Assembly (NCBI GenBank): GCA_016211085.1
Contig: JACQSY010000062.1
Span: forward strand, 1-61,920
Length of the DNA stretch: 61,920 nucleotides
Reading direction: 5' to 3'
Source of the DNA: Acidobacteriota bacterium
Lineage (GTDB): Bacteria > Acidobacteriota > UBA6911 > RPQK01 > JACQSY01
The notes under the pieces were generated by a model. That model worked only from the letters and a program-made list of their open reading frames with translations, ran no database searches and was not told where the DNA came from. Below, piece by piece: positions 1 through 8,883 of this stretch (its first letter is position 1; each line of letters begins with the position of its first letter). The position numbers and the translations under genes were made by a program.

Positions 1-393
1 CCTCCAATGAGTGTGCAATCGAGCGCGAGGCCATGACGATGACGTAAAGACGGCGTTGAACCTAAAATCCGGTTAAGATCAAATGCTATCCAAGCCTTAT
101 GCCGTTTCTCAAAATGCCACTTTTCGGACGAGAACTAGTTAGAGCACCGAGAGCAGCGTCAACAAACGTCGACTACGGGCTGGATCCCTTCATAGGCAAG
201 AAAACCCCTCCAAAGTTCCTTGACACGTATGATTTGGCGGAAAAAGGTAGGCCCCTACATGGAGCGATAAACCTGCTTTTCGATTCTATTTCACCTTTAC
301 CCTACGGACGCGGACAAGTGCCTTCTGACGACAAGCGCTCGCAGTGGCTTGGTAGATCTTTGACAATCCATCAGGTTAGGGCGCTAGAGGATT
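1..393. other. Left-edge stretch without a supported gene
   Basis: I see no recognisable gene here. An open frame at 99-407 (102 codons, plus strand) has no recognisable motif or convincing ribosome-binding site and runs through the perfect palindrome at 394-413, so I do not call it. The region may contain the 3' flank of a gene lying to the left of the window. Confidence 0.4.
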
Positions 394-413
394 CCGCGAT
401 CAATTGATCGCGG
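394..413. repeat. Perfect 20-bp palindrome
   Basis: CCGCGATCAATTGATCGCGG is its own reverse complement over all 20 bases. It lies 80 bp upstream of the DUF6448-type gene. It could be an operator for a dimeric regulator or a hairpin at a transcript end. No T-tract follows, so a rho-independent terminator is not supported. Confidence 0.6.
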
Positions 414-493
414 CCCCATTGAAGCTTTGTGAGAAGAGCGCGTAGACTTGACCAATTCCGATGTTTTTTCGCAGATGCAGGGAGGTGCATGCC

Positions 494-1099
494 ATGAGGG
501 GCAAAAGAACAGTTGGATTGAGAGTAGTGGTGTTGGTAGTAATCGGCATTGTCCCAGTGCGAAGCCTGCTGGCCCATTGCGACACCCGGAACGGGCCCGT
601 GGTTCAGGACGCCAAAGCCGCCCTTCAAAAGAAAGATCTGACACCCGTCCTGAAGTGGATCAAAGTGGAAAACGAAGCGGAGGTGAGAGGCGTCTTCGAA
701 AAAACTCTGGCGGTTCGCGACCAAGGCGCGGCAGCTCAAGAGCTGGCCGACGAGTATTTTTTCGAAACCGTGGTGCGTTTGCACCGTGCCGGCGAGGGCG
801 CTCCCTACACAGGGCTTAAGAATGAGCCGGCTGAGCCCATTGTCACCCTGGCGGACGCGGCGCTTGCCACCGGCTCGGTCGAGCACATGGGCGGAGAACT
901 GGCGGGTGCCTTGCGTTCAGCTCTAAGGGAAAGGTTCGAAAAAGTGGTCGAAGCCAGGAAAAGCCAGGAAAAGAGCGTGGAAGCAGGCCGAAGCTTTGTG
1001 GAAGCCTATGTGAGCTACATGCACTACGTTGAAGGGATTCACGCCGCCATCAGCTCGGCAGGTTCTCATCACGGAGAAGCCTCTCACCAGGGCCCATAA
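494..1099 (+). CDS. Exported DUF6448-type protein
   Basis: About 201 residues. The N-terminus is a typical signal peptide: basic MRGKRT, then a hydrophobic stretch ending near the LLAHCD sequence, so the mature protein is probably periplasmic. The body is helical and charged, with a histidine-rich tail (SHHGEASHQ). The post-signal segment HCDTRNGPVV and the later EAYVSYMHYVEG motif match what I recall of the DUF6448 family, whose function is unknown. I chose ATG 494 over the in-frame ATG 461 because GGAGGTG at 481-487 sits at the right distance and the signal peptide then starts cleanly. Conserved His and Cys residues could suggest metal binding, but that is inference. Confidence 0.65.
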   Translation: MRGKRTVGLRVVVLVVIGIVPVRSLLAHCDTRNGPVVQDAKAALQKKDLTPVLKWIKVENEAEVRGVFEKTLAVRDQGAAAQELADEYFFETVVRLHRAGEGAPYTGLKNEPAEPIVTLADAALATGSVEHMGGELAGALRSALRERFEKVVEARKSQEKSVEAGRSFVEAYVSYMHYVEGIHAAISSAGSHHGEASHQGP

Positions 1100-1184
1100 A
1101 CCAACTTCGAAGATTTCCGGTCATTAGTGTTTTCAAGTCCCGCGGCTGCGCATTCAAGAGCCGGGCTGTCACCCTGATGGGTGG

Positions 1185-1209
1185 GTAATGTCCTAACTTA
1201 GGACAGTAC
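1185..1209. promoter_or_regulatory. Near-perfect 25-bp palindrome upstream of recJ
   Basis: The core GTCCTAACTTAGGAC (1190-1204) is a 7+1+7 palindrome. It extends outward to 25 bp with a single mismatched pair, and a GATGGGTGG direct repeat flanks it on both sides. It lies about 36 bp before the recJ start, a position typical of an operator or an early-transcript hairpin. I cannot name the regulator. Confidence 0.5.
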
Positions 1210-1245
1210 CGATGGGTGGTCAGGGGCGGTTGGTAAACTCCGCCA

Positions 1246-2940
1246 GTGAGTTATTCTTGGCACGTACTCGGGGCTCCGCCTGATGCTGTTCAGCGATTGA
1301 CCACTGATTTGAGTATCCCTCCCCTGGTTGCCCGGCTGCTTTGCCAGCGCGGGATCAGCGATTCTGAGCAGGCGCGATCTTTCTTACGGCCCAGCCTTGA
1401 TGATCTGCATAACCCTTTACTAATGAAGGACATGGAGTTAGCTGCAGGGCGCATCCTGCAGGCGGTGTCGCGGAGAGAAAAAATACTCGTTTACGGGGAT
1501 TACGATGTGGACGGCATCACCGCCACGGTTGTGCTGAAACGCGCCATTGAAATGCTGGGAGGGGAAGTCGATTTTTACATCCCCAAACGTCTCGAAGAAG
1601 GTTATGGCGTACGGAAGGAGCCACTCCGCCAGGCGTGGGAAAGAGGATTCAAGCTGGTGGTGACGGTTGACAGCGGAATCCGCGCGTTCGAGGCTTGTGA
1701 AGCAGCCCGGCACTTCGGCCTGGACCTGATCATCACCGACCACCACCTGCCGGACCATGAGCTTCCTGCAGCAGTTGCCGTGCTGAACCCACGCCGGGCT
1801 GACTGTGGTTATCCGGACAAGAATCTCGCTGCTGTCGGCGTGGTTTTTAAACTGATCCAGGCTCTTTTTGAAAGAACCGGACGAAGCTCGGTGCTCATCC
1901 ACTTTCTCAAGCTGGTGGCGATTGGGACCATTGGGGACATCGTTCCTTTGCTTGGTGAAAACCGGCTCTTCGTCAAATTCGGCCTGGATGGGTTGGCCGA
2001 ACCTCGAAATCATGGTTTGAAGGCGCTGTTGAACGGCTCGGGAGTGGAGGGGCGCGTCAACTTGTTCGACATTGCCTTTAAGCTCGCACCCCGCATCAAT
2101 GCTGTGACTCGCATGGGCGGAGGACGCGAAATTGTAGAACTCTTTTCCATAGACAACTACGACCTTGCCGAAGCTACGGTTCAGCAGATGAATCAGAAAA
2201 ACGCGAAGCGCCAGAAAGAAGAGCAACGCATTCTGGCTGAGATCGAGGAACATTTCCGGGAATCTCCCCAAGACTTTGCGCGGCGAGTGCTGGTGGTGGC
2301 AGGCCGAGGGTGGCATCGTGGCGTCATAGGCATCGTCGCCTCCCGTCTCATGGAGAGATTCCACCGCCCCGTCCTGGTTTTTTCCATAGATCAACCCTAC
2401 TCTCAAGCCTCCGGCAGAAGCATTCCAGGTTTTCACCTCCTTGAGGCGCTGGATGACTGTCGCGACCTGCTGGTTCAGCATGGAGGACATGCGCAGGCCG
2501 TCGGGTGCACTGTTTTGACTGATCGAATACCGGAATTGACCGTGCGCCTCGACAACATAGCCCGGCTCGTTCTGGGGGACGAGCTGCCCCCTCCCATGCT
2601 CCAGATCGATTCCATGCTGCCGATCACTTCGGTATCACTCGATCTCTGGAACGACCTGGAGCAACTGGCTCCATTTGGATCGGGCAACCCTCTACCCGTA
2701 TTTGCATCCAAGCAGGTGGACATTGCGGCAGGTCCCTGGGTGCTGAAGGAACAGCACCTGAAGTTTCAGGTTCGGAGTAACGGGTCCCGTTTGAATGCCA
2801 TCTGGTGGAAAAATGGCTCTCTGGCTGATACCATACGAACGGGTCAGTTCTTTGATTTTGCTTATACATTGACCCGGGAAACGTATCAGGGAGAAGACAG
2901 GCTGTTACTGACCATTCGCGATATTCGTCACGCACCGTAA
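1246..2940 (+). CDS. recJ: Single-stranded-DNA 5'-3' exonuclease RecJ
   Basis: 564 residues, the usual length for bacterial RecJ. RecJ degrades single-stranded DNA 5' to 3' in recombination (RecF pathway) and mismatch repair. The DHH-phosphoesterase signature is intact: GDYDVDG (about residues 84-90), the DHH motif in IITDHHLPDHE (about 164-174), and the DHHA1 motif GGHAQAVG (about 417-424) that helps bind metal and DNA. The C-terminal OB-like domain is also present. The start is GTG 1246. A strong palindrome lies just upstream. The LptC/LptA-like gene follows after 61 bp on the same strand, so co-transcription is possible. Confidence 0.95.
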   Translation: MSYSWHVLGAPPDAVQRLTTDLSIPPLVARLLCQRGISDSEQARSFLRPSLDDLHNPLLMKDMELAAGRILQAVSRREKILVYGDYDVDGITATVVLKRAIEMLGGEVDFYIPKRLEEGYGVRKEPLRQAWERGFKLVVTVDSGIRAFEACEAARHFGLDLIITDHHLPDHELPAAVAVLNPRRADCGYPDKNLAAVGVVFKLIQALFERTGRSSVLIHFLKLVAIGTIGDIVPLLGENRLFVKFGLDGLAEPRNHGLKALLNGSGVEGRVNLFDIAFKLAPRINAVTRMGGGREIVELFSIDNYDLAEATVQQMNQKNAKRQKEEQRILAEIEEHFRESPQDFARRVLVVAGRGWHRGVIGIVASRLMERFHRPVLVFSIDQPYSQASGRSIPGFHLLEALDDCRDLLVQHGGHAQAVGCTVLTDRIPELTVRLDNIARLVLGDELPPPMLQIDSMLPITSVSLDLWNDLEQLAPFGSGNPLPVFASKQVDIAAGPWVLKEQHLKFQVRSNGSRLNAIWWKNGSLADTIRTGQFFDFAYTLTRETYQGEDRLLLTIRDIRHAP

Positions 2941-3001
2941 GACGGAGCAAGGCGAATCAAAATCCCTCTGAATCCTCCGACCAAGGAATTGTCCTGCGCT
3001 G

Positions 3002-5293
3002 ATGAATATGCAGTCGAGCTTTTTGAAAAAAACATTGGCGGCCTTGGTGATTGTGCTTGTGATTGCCATTGCCGCCAATTTGTATTGGCGACAACGCCAG
3101 GCTGTCCGTGTGCCCGAGGGCAAACTTCTGCCGCCGGAGATCAGCCATCAAACCACGCGATTTGAATACTCGCAAAACCGCGATGGCAAGCCGGTTTTCA
3201 AGGTGGAGGCCGAAGTGAGTACGGAAAGTGTCGGGGGAATCCACACCTTGAAAAATGTCCGGCTAACCCGCTTTGATGCCCAACAGAAGACCCAGGAGAA
3301 CGTTTACGGTGAAAACGCCGTCTACAACCTTGCCCGAAAAGAGATTGTATTTTCCGGTCAGGTCCGCATTCAGCTACCGGACGGTCTGGAGGTCTCTTCC
3401 GAAGAAGTGCGCGCCGATCTTGACAAGGAATGGGTGCACATCAATCAGCATTTCAGTTTCAAGCTCCAACAGGCGCAAGGCGAGGGCAAGTCGCTGTTTT
3501 ATGACATCGGCAAAAAACAATTAAGGGTGGATAGAGGGTTCGCCGTGGTGTTGCCGCAGAATGGCGGAAAGGCTGAAGTTACGGCTGAAAGGGCAGATTA
3601 TCAGCTCGCGGGTGAATACATTCAGATGGCGGGTAACACCCGGATTACCAGCAACCGGGGCGAACTGACAGGCGAGCAGGTGGAGGTGTTTCTCAGCCCC
3701 CAAAAGGAAGTCCAGAAGTTATCTGTAATCGGCAATGCCCGGTATCGTACTTCTGCAGGTGAACAGTTTTCTGGAAACCAAATAGATACCTACTTGAAAG
3801 AAGGCAAGCTGGTTAACTTTGAAGTGCTTGGACCTCCCCAGGCAGCTTACGAGAACAAAGCGGTCTCTGGTGGAGATTATCTGACGGCCGCGAGCATTCG
3901 CGGGAAGTTTGATCCCCGGGGAGAGACCATCGAAGATCTGCGGGCGGAGGAAGAGGTCAACTTCCGATCGCCGCGCTTAAAGATTGTAGATTCCCGTTCC
4001 CGGACGTTAACGGCCTTCTTTCACGGTCACAGATCAGAGCTGAACAGAGTTTCCATGGAAGGCAATGTTGCCATTCACCGAGAGAGCGGCCCCGCAGGTT
4101 CTGAAAACATTCACGGGCAGCAAATCGAGGTTTTCCTTGCACCCGGTCAACTCATGGAGAGTGCCCGGGCGCGGGGCAATGTCGTCATCGAGTTCAAGCG
4201 AGGCGACCAATCGCGAAAATTGACCACCGTCGGGGTGGTCGACCTCGCATACGAGAGAGGATTGGTACGCGAGCTTGTGAGCCGGAGCCAAACCGTCGTG
4301 GAAAACCAATCTCCACGGGGCCGGCAGGTATTTCAGGCTCCGGCGGTTCGCGCCGCTTTCCTGCAAGGGGTTCTTGAGAGAATTTCATCCACTGGCGGAG
4401 TGGTTTTGGAGTTTCTGCAAGGTGAAAGCAGACGTTCCACCTCCAGCAACGACCTGGAAGTATTTTATCGAGCTGGAATCTTGCAGCAAATTGTTCAATC
4501 GGAAAACTTCCATTTCACGTCAGGCGATTCCTCAGGGACAGAGATTTTCGGGGAGCGTGGAGTTTACGATGCCGTAAGCGGTACCGTGACAGTCTCAGGG
4601 AAAAAACCTCCCGTGCTGCGCTTTGCCGAAGGCGAGACTACCGCCTCGAGTTTGGTGCTTGATCCCGGCCGGGAGAAAATAACCGCCACTGGCGCCGTTC
4701 GAACGGTATTGCGGCGCGATGGGCAAAGCTTTCTGTTGATCGCGGGCGCTATGCAGGCAGATTCGGCAAGCGGCTGGGTTCAGTATTCGTCCTCCCCACG
4801 TCTAGTGCAGGGAGCCAATTCAATCAGCGGTCAACTGATACGGATGAACAATAAGTCCGAGGAAATGGTCATTGAAGGGGAGGTAAAGAGTTTTCTGATT
4901 CAAGAACAGGATTCGTCGCCAAAGAAATACTGGCTTTCTTCCGGTAAGCTCACCTATCGAAACAATCTGGCCCGCTATGAAAACGACGTTGTGTTGAGAA
5001 GCGAGGAGCTGGTTCTGAAAGCGCCCCTTGTCGAAGCGCACTTCAGCGGCAGCAACAGTTCAAAGCTGGAGAAGGTCACGGCCGCCGGGGGAGTTCACCT
5101 CACGCAAAGACAGAGGGTTGGAGAGGGGGAGACGGCGAGGTTTTTTCCAGAAGAACAGAAGGTGGTGCTTGAAGGCAAGGGCGCCTATGTTTTTGAGCCG
5201 GGCCGCGGCCGCTTTTCAGGCCGCCAGTTGACCTTTTTTATTCGCGAGAATCGGGTTCTTGTAGAAAGTTCGACTGCCTCTCAGGTGCCTTAA
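3002..5293 (+). CDS. Long LptC/LptA (OstA)-like LPS transport protein
   Basis: 763 residues with one N-terminal transmembrane helix (about residues 9-27) followed by an entirely beta-rich periplasmic region. The first part (ISHQTTRFEYSQNRDGKPVFKVEAE) looks like LptC. The remainder repeats the OstA/LptA pattern of strands with phrases such as 'GENAVYNLARKEIVFSGQV' and 'GERGVYDAVSGTVTV'. Normal LptC and LptA are each about 185-190 residues, so this protein equals several jellyroll modules in one chain. The likely role is the periplasmic bridge that carries lipopolysaccharide from the inner-membrane LptB2FG complex to LptD. It lies 9 bp upstream of lptB, as expected for this pathway. Exact domain boundaries need a structure prediction. 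Confidence 0.8.
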   Translation: MNMQSSFLKKTLAALVIVLVIAIAANLYWRQRQAVRVPEGKLLPPEISHQTTRFEYSQNRDGKPVFKVEAEVSTESVGGIHTLKNVRLTRFDAQQKTQENVYGENAVYNLARKEIVFSGQVRIQLPDGLEVSSEEVRADLDKEWVHINQHFSFKLQQAQGEGKSLFYDIGKKQLRVDRGFAVVLPQNGGKAEVTAERADYQLAGEYIQMAGNTRITSNRGELTGEQVEVFLSPQKEVQKLSVIGNARYRTSAGEQFSGNQIDTYLKEGKLVNFEVLGPPQAAYENKAVSGGDYLTAASIRGKFDPRGETIEDLRAEEEVNFRSPRLKIVDSRSRTLTAFFHGHRSELNRVSMEGNVAIHRESGPAGSENIHGQQIEVFLAPGQLMESARARGNVVIEFKRGDQSRKLTTVGVVDLAYERGLVRELVSRSQTVVENQSPRGRQVFQAPAVRAAFLQGVLERISSTGGVVLEFLQGESRRSTSSNDLEVFYRAGILQQIVQSENFHFTSGDSSGTEIFGERGVYDAVSGTVTVSGKKPPVLRFAEGETTASSLVLDPGREKITATGAVRTVLRRDGQSFLLIAGAMQADSASGWVQYSSSPRLVQGANSISGQLIRMNNKSEEMVIEGEVKSFLIQEQDSSPKKYWLSSGKLTYRNNLARYENDVVLRSEELVLKAPLVEAHFSGSNSSKLEKVTAAGGVHLTQRQRVGEGETARFFPEEQKVVLEGKGAYVFEPGRGRFSGRQLTFFIRENRVLVESSTASQVP

Positions 5294-5302
5294 GGAGCAG
5301 GT

Positions 5303-6040
5303 TTGGATAAAAGTAGCGCAATCTTAGAGGCGTTAAACCTTAATAAATCCTATCAAGGCCGCAAGGTTGTCAGTCATGTCAGCCTGTTTGTGAATGCCGG
5401 TGAAGTGGTGGGCTTGCTGGGTCCAAACGGAGCGGGGAAAACAACGACCTTTTATATGCTGGTCGGCCTGACTGCTCCGGATGGCGGTACAGTCCTGCTG
5501 AACGGACGGGACATCACCATGCTGCCCATGTACCTGCGCGCACGAAGCGGTATCAGTTATCTTCCTCAGGAGCCCTCGGTTTTTAGAAAACTCTCCGTGG
5601 AGGACAACCTTTATGCAATCGCCGAAACGCTCGATATGAATCCAGGCATGGCGGACCAGAAGGTCAGCGAACTGCTCGAAGAATTCGGGATCGCTTCCCT
5701 GCGCAAGAATCCGGCTTACACACTTTCAGGTGGAGAGCGGCGCCGGCTGGAAATCGCGCGCTCACTGGTTCTTGGTCCTGCTTTCATTCTGCTTGACGAG
5801 CCCTTTGCAGGAATCGATCCGCTGGCCGTTTTAGACATCCAGCGTATCATCACACAGTTACGGTCACGCAATATCGGGGTCCTGGTGACGGACCACAACG
5901 TTAGAGAAACGCTCAAGATCACCGATCGCGCTTACATCATCAAAGAAGGAAGCATTTTCAAATCAGGGACGCCGGAGGAATTATCCTCGGATATAGAGGT
6001 CCGCAGAGTTTACCTGGGTGAACATTTCCGACTATACTAA
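5303..6040 (+). CDS. lptB: LPS export ABC transporter ATPase LptB
   Basis: 245 residues. LptB is the cytoplasmic ATPase that drives LPS extraction by LptFG. Walker A (GPNGAGKTT, about 39-47), the Q-loop [10 protein letters not shown], the ABC signature [15 protein letters not shown] and Walker [12 protein letters not shown] are all present, and the [10 protein letters not shown] sequences are characteristic of LptB. The start is TTG 5303, preceded by AAGGAG at 5292-5297. LptF and LptG are not in the window. An rpoN gene follows, which matches the common lpt-rpoN order. Confidence 0.95.
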   Translation: MDKSSAILEALNLNKSYQGRKVVSHVSLFVNAGEVVGLLGPNGAGKTTTFYMLVGLTAPDGGTVLLNGRDITMLPMYLRARSGISYLPQEPSVFRKLSVEDNLYAIAETLDMNPGMADQKVSELLEEFGIASLRKNPAYTLSGGERRRLEIARSLVLGPAFILLDEPFAGIDPLAVLDIQRIITQLRSRNIGVLVTDHNVRETLKITDRAYIIKEGSIFKSGTPEELSSDIEVRRVYLGEHFRLY

Positions 6041-6177
6041 ACGAGTGTTGAGATGTGAGGTGAATAGATCAGTAGCGCAATTCGAAACTCTCTTCGGCTG
6101 AGCTTGTCGTTTATCAGTATCCTCAATCTTGCTCCGGCACCCACTCAAAGCACAGTGTGGCCCCTGGGAAGTGAATT

Positions 6178-7635
6178 ATGGCGCGAAGACAACAGCTAAG
6201 ACCTGCTCTGAACATGACGGTGTCGCAAAGGCTCGCCATGACTCCGTCATTGCTGCAGAAGATTGAGCTGTTGACACTCAGCCGGTTGGAACTTTCCGAG
6301 CTTCTTAATCAGGAATTGGTCGAGAACCCCGTTCTGGAAGAAGCTAATGATGCCAACGATCCGGAACTCGGCGAAAGGACTGAACAGGAGACTATTCCTG
6401 AAAGACCCGCCGACAAGGAGCCTACGGTAGAGGAAAAAGACACCTTTGAAGATTTTGACTACGAATACTTTTTTGGCGAATACCTGGCTCCCAGCCAAAC
6501 CAGCCGGGAGTTTGAAAGTTCCGACGATCGTCCTTCCTTCGAGAGCTTTTTGGTTCGTCCCACTTCTTTGATGGATCACCTCAACTGGCAGCTGGGGCTT
6601 CTGGAAGTACCCCCTGAGATTCATGAGATTGCTTACTTTATTATCGGCAATCTTGATGAGGACGGATTTTTGACGCTTTCTCTCGAAGAGATCAGCAACA
6701 GCCTCTCTGTTCCGCTGGAGAGGGTGGAGGAAGCTCTGAAAGTAGTGCAGGGAATGGATCCTGCCGGGGTAGGGAGTCGCAGCCTTCAGGAATGTCTTTT
6801 GATCCAGATACGCGCCGCCGGCCAGGGAGGGACGCTGCTTGAAAAACTGGTCCAGGATTACCTTCCTTTAATCGAGGTCCGCAAATTCAAAGAGATTGCC
6901 CGCGAACTGCAGTGCGAGATGGAAGATATTTCCGCAGCCCTCGAAGACCTGAGACAGTTTTCTCCCAAGCCTGGAGAAAAACACAGTTCCAAGACGCCGG
7001 TTTACATCGAACCTGATGTTTACATTTACAAAGTGGGCAATGATTACGAGATCTTGATGAACGAGGACGGCTTGCCCAAGCTCCGGCTCAACCAGTCCTA
7101 CCGCGATCTCTTGAAAGCGAATAATGTCACTCGTGACACCAAGAGCTTCATCAAAGAGAGATTCCGCTCTGCCCTGGAACTGTTAAAGAGTATTGATCAG
7201 CGCAAGCAGACTATTTACCGGGTCTGTCTGGCGGTGGTGGAACGTCAGAAGGAGTTTCTGGAGAAGGGGCTGATGTATTTGAAACCCATGCTCATCAAAG
7301 ATGTCGCAGAAGAATTGGGCGTACATTCCTCTACCATTAGCCGGGTTGTCACCAACAAATATGCCTATACTCCTCAGGGTGTCATCGAGCTTCGCAAGTT
7401 CTTTACCATTGGTGTGGAGAGCATCCAGGGTGAGAACCTCTCCATCGTTCACGTTAAGGAGAAGATTCGAAAAATCATCGGAGAGGAGAACCCCAAGAAA
7501 CCTCTTTCCGACCAGAAGATTTCGCGTCTGCTTAATCTCGAGGGAATACAAATCACTCGCCGTACGGTAGCAAAATACCGCGACCAAATGAAAATTCATG
7601 GGTCGCGCGAAAGAAAAATGGCCGTGCTGTTCTAG
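6178..7635 (+). CDS. rpoN: RNA polymerase sigma-54 factor RpoN
   Basis: 485 residues. RpoN directs RNA polymerase to -24/-12 promoters that need AAA+ activators. It shows the glutamine- and leucine-rich region I (residues 1-50, SQRLAMTPSLLQKIELL), an acidic region II (about 55-110), the core-binding domain, the helix-turn-helix region (DVAEELGVHSSTISRVV) and the C-terminal RpoN box, here TRRTVAKYR at 460-468. Region II is strongly acidic. Its TAG stop lies inside a 56-bp sequence that is repeated 124 bp downstream. The ribosome-hibernation factor gene (hpf) that commonly follows rpoN is absent here. Confidence 0.96.
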   Translation: MARRQQLRPALNMTVSQRLAMTPSLLQKIELLTLSRLELSELLNQELVENPVLEEANDANDPELGERTEQETIPERPADKEPTVEEKDTFEDFDYEYFFGEYLAPSQTSREFESSDDRPSFESFLVRPTSLMDHLNWQLGLLEVPPEIHEIAYFIIGNLDEDGFLTLSLEEISNSLSVPLERVEEALKVVQGMDPAGVGSRSLQECLLIQIRAAGQGGTLLEKLVQDYLPLIEVRKFKEIARELQCEMEDISAALEDLRQFSPKPGEKHSSKTPVYIEPDVYIYKVGNDYEILMNEDGLPKLRLNQSYRDLLKANNVTRDTKSFIKERFRSALELLKSIDQRKQTIYRVCLAVVERQKEFLEKGLMYLKPMLIKDVAEELGVHSSTISRVVTNKYAYTPQGVIELRKFFTIGVESIQGENLSIVHVKEKIRKIIGEENPKKPLSDQKISRLLNLEGIQITRRTVAKYRDQMKIHGSRERKMAVLF

Positions 7636-7688
7636 CAGCCGCCACCGCAGGAGGAATCGTTCCGAGGCGCGCATGTCAATGAGCGCTT
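7633..7688 (+). repeat. 56-bp direct repeat, copy 1 (includes rpoN stop)
   Basis: These 56 bases are identical to 7757-7812 (offset 124 bp). Copy 1 begins with the rpoN stop codon and ends in the first GAGCGCTT box of a REP-like hairpin. The arrangement looks like a local tandem duplication of the gene end plus the REP element. Confidence 0.9.
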
Positions 7689-7739
7689 CTGCTGCGATGA
7701 ACCCGAGCGCTTACTTCGCTGGCGCTTCGTGCGCGCCTC
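7664..7739. repeat. REP-like hairpin element, copy A
   Basis: A 76-bp element bounded by a perfect 10-bp inverted repeat, GAGGCGCGCA at 7664-7673 and TGCGCGCCTC at 7730-7739. It contains two internal GAGCGCTT boxes (7681-7688 and 7705-7712). Related copies lie at 7788-7837, 46690-46765 and 61786-61861, all intergenic. Confidence 0.8.
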
Positions 7740-7756
7740 TGATTCCAGTGATAATT

Positions 7757-7812
7757 TAGCAGCCGCCACCGCAGGAGGAATCGTTCCGAGGCGCGCATGT
7801 CAATGAGCGCTT
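7757..7812 (+). repeat. 56-bp direct repeat, copy 2
   Basis: Identical to 7633-7688. Here the sequence no longer encodes the rpoN end and lies in the spacer before hprK. Confidence 0.9.
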
Positions 7813-7837
7813 ACTCCGCTTCGCTTTGTGCGAGCCT
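7788..7837. repeat. REP-like hairpin element, copy B (internally shortened)
   Basis: It has the same left arm as copy A, but only one GAGCGCTT box. The segment between the two boxes of copy A (24 bp) is missing, as expected from deletion between the two 8-bp boxes. The right arm is partly decayed (TGCGAGCCT). Confidence 0.7.
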
Positions 7838-7909
7838 GATGGAAGATGAATTCGCAATCCTTCAGAGCATTTTTCAGCTTTCGCTATTGACCAGGGACCG
7901 GCTACCCTT

Positions 7910-8872
7910 ATGATTGAATTGATGAGTGGAGCTGCTCCCAGCCTGCATGCGCAAGTCCGGGACCTGTACGAGACGCCTGACACCACCCTGAACCTGAGTT
8001 TGATCGCAGGTAAAGAAGGTCTGGAGAACGAGATCACGTCGCCACGCATTCAAAAGCTGGGACTCGCGCTGGCCGGATACGTCGACTATGTTCATAAAGG
8101 ACGCGTGCAGTTTATCGGCGGCACAGAAATAAACTACCTGCGGCGTCTTTCCGATCAAGAGCTGCGGGAGGCGATTCAAAGAGTTTTCTCGCGTTCTCTC
8201 TGTTGCATTCTCATTACCAGAGGACTGCAGCCTCCATTGATTTTGCTGGACGCAGCCGATCGCAACCGCGTGCCCATCCTGCGCACGCCGGTGTTGAGTT
8301 CCGTCGCCATCACGCAAGTCACCGGTTTTCTGGAGGAAAAGCTGGCCCCGCGCACTTCAATACACGGCGTGTTGATGGACGTTTTCAACCTGGGCGTCCT
8401 GCTATTCGGTGTTTCCGGTATCGGAAAAAGTGAATGTGCTCTGGACCTCATCCTACGCGGTCACCGGCTGGTCAGTGACGACATGGTAGTGATCCGCAAG
8501 CTGGGAGTGGATCGGCTCGTGGGCACCGGCCCCCCCGATTTCCAATTCCACATGGAACTGCGCGGCCTGGGAATCTTGAACCTGAAGGAACTCTTTGGCG
8601 TGTCGGTTCTGAGTCGCGCCAAGACCATTGATCTGGCGATCCACATGGTGCGCTGGAAGTCGGACGAAGAGTATGACCGTTTGGGAGTGGACGAAAGCTA
8701 CCAGCATTTCCTGGATGTTCCGGTGCCTCTGGTGACAATGCCGGTGGCCCCGGGGCGACACCTGGCCACTCTGGTTGAGGTGGCGGTGAGAATCCAGCTC
8801 TTAAAAAATCAGGGCTATAGCCCATCTCGCGAATTTGTACGGCAGCTGGATCAACTTCTGCAAAAACCCTGA
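7910..8872 (+). CDS. hprK: HPr kinase/phosphorylase HprK
   Basis: 320 residues. HprK phosphorylates and dephosphorylates the regulatory serine of HPr. The catalytic histidine is in SIHGVLMDV (H152), the P-loop is GVSGIGKSE (167-175), the VSDD motif follows, and the family signature is seen as ELRGLGILNLKELFG. The N-terminal domain is of usual length. It stands first in a cluster with rapZ, an EIIA-Man-type protein, HPr and Enzyme I, and its target HPr lies 1.3 kb downstream. The start ATG 7910 has no strong Shine-Dalgarno sequence. ATG 7922 is a possible alternative. Confidence 0.95.
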   Translation: MIELMSGAAPSLHAQVRDLYETPDTTLNLSLIAGKEGLENEITSPRIQKLGLALAGYVDYVHKGRVQFIGGTEINYLRRLSDQELREAIQRVFSRSLCCILITRGLQPPLILLDAADRNRVPILRTPVLSSVAITQVTGFLEEKLAPRTSIHGVLMDVFNLGVLLFGVSGIGKSECALDLILRGHRLVSDDMVVIRKLGVDRLVGTGPPDFQFHMELRGLGILNLKELFGVSVLSRAKTIDLAIHMVRWKSDEEYDRLGVDESYQHFLDVPVPLVTMPVAPGRHLATLVEVAVRIQLLKNQGYSPSREFVRQLDQLLQKP

Positions 8873-8883
8873 CGAAGCCGACT

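Noticed and set aside
99..407. 102-codon plus-strand open frame at the left edge
   Set aside because: No family motif, no ribosome-binding site and it runs through a perfect palindrome; I could not support it as a gene.
1438..2490. Long minus-strand open frame (350 codons) within recJ
   Set aside because: It is antisense to a full-length RecJ with all catalytic motifs and has no recognisable domain; a shadow frame in GC-rich sequence.
7633..7812. 56-bp repeats considered as a CRISPR-like array
   Set aside because: Only two copies, one of which contains a gene stop codon, and no regular spacers.
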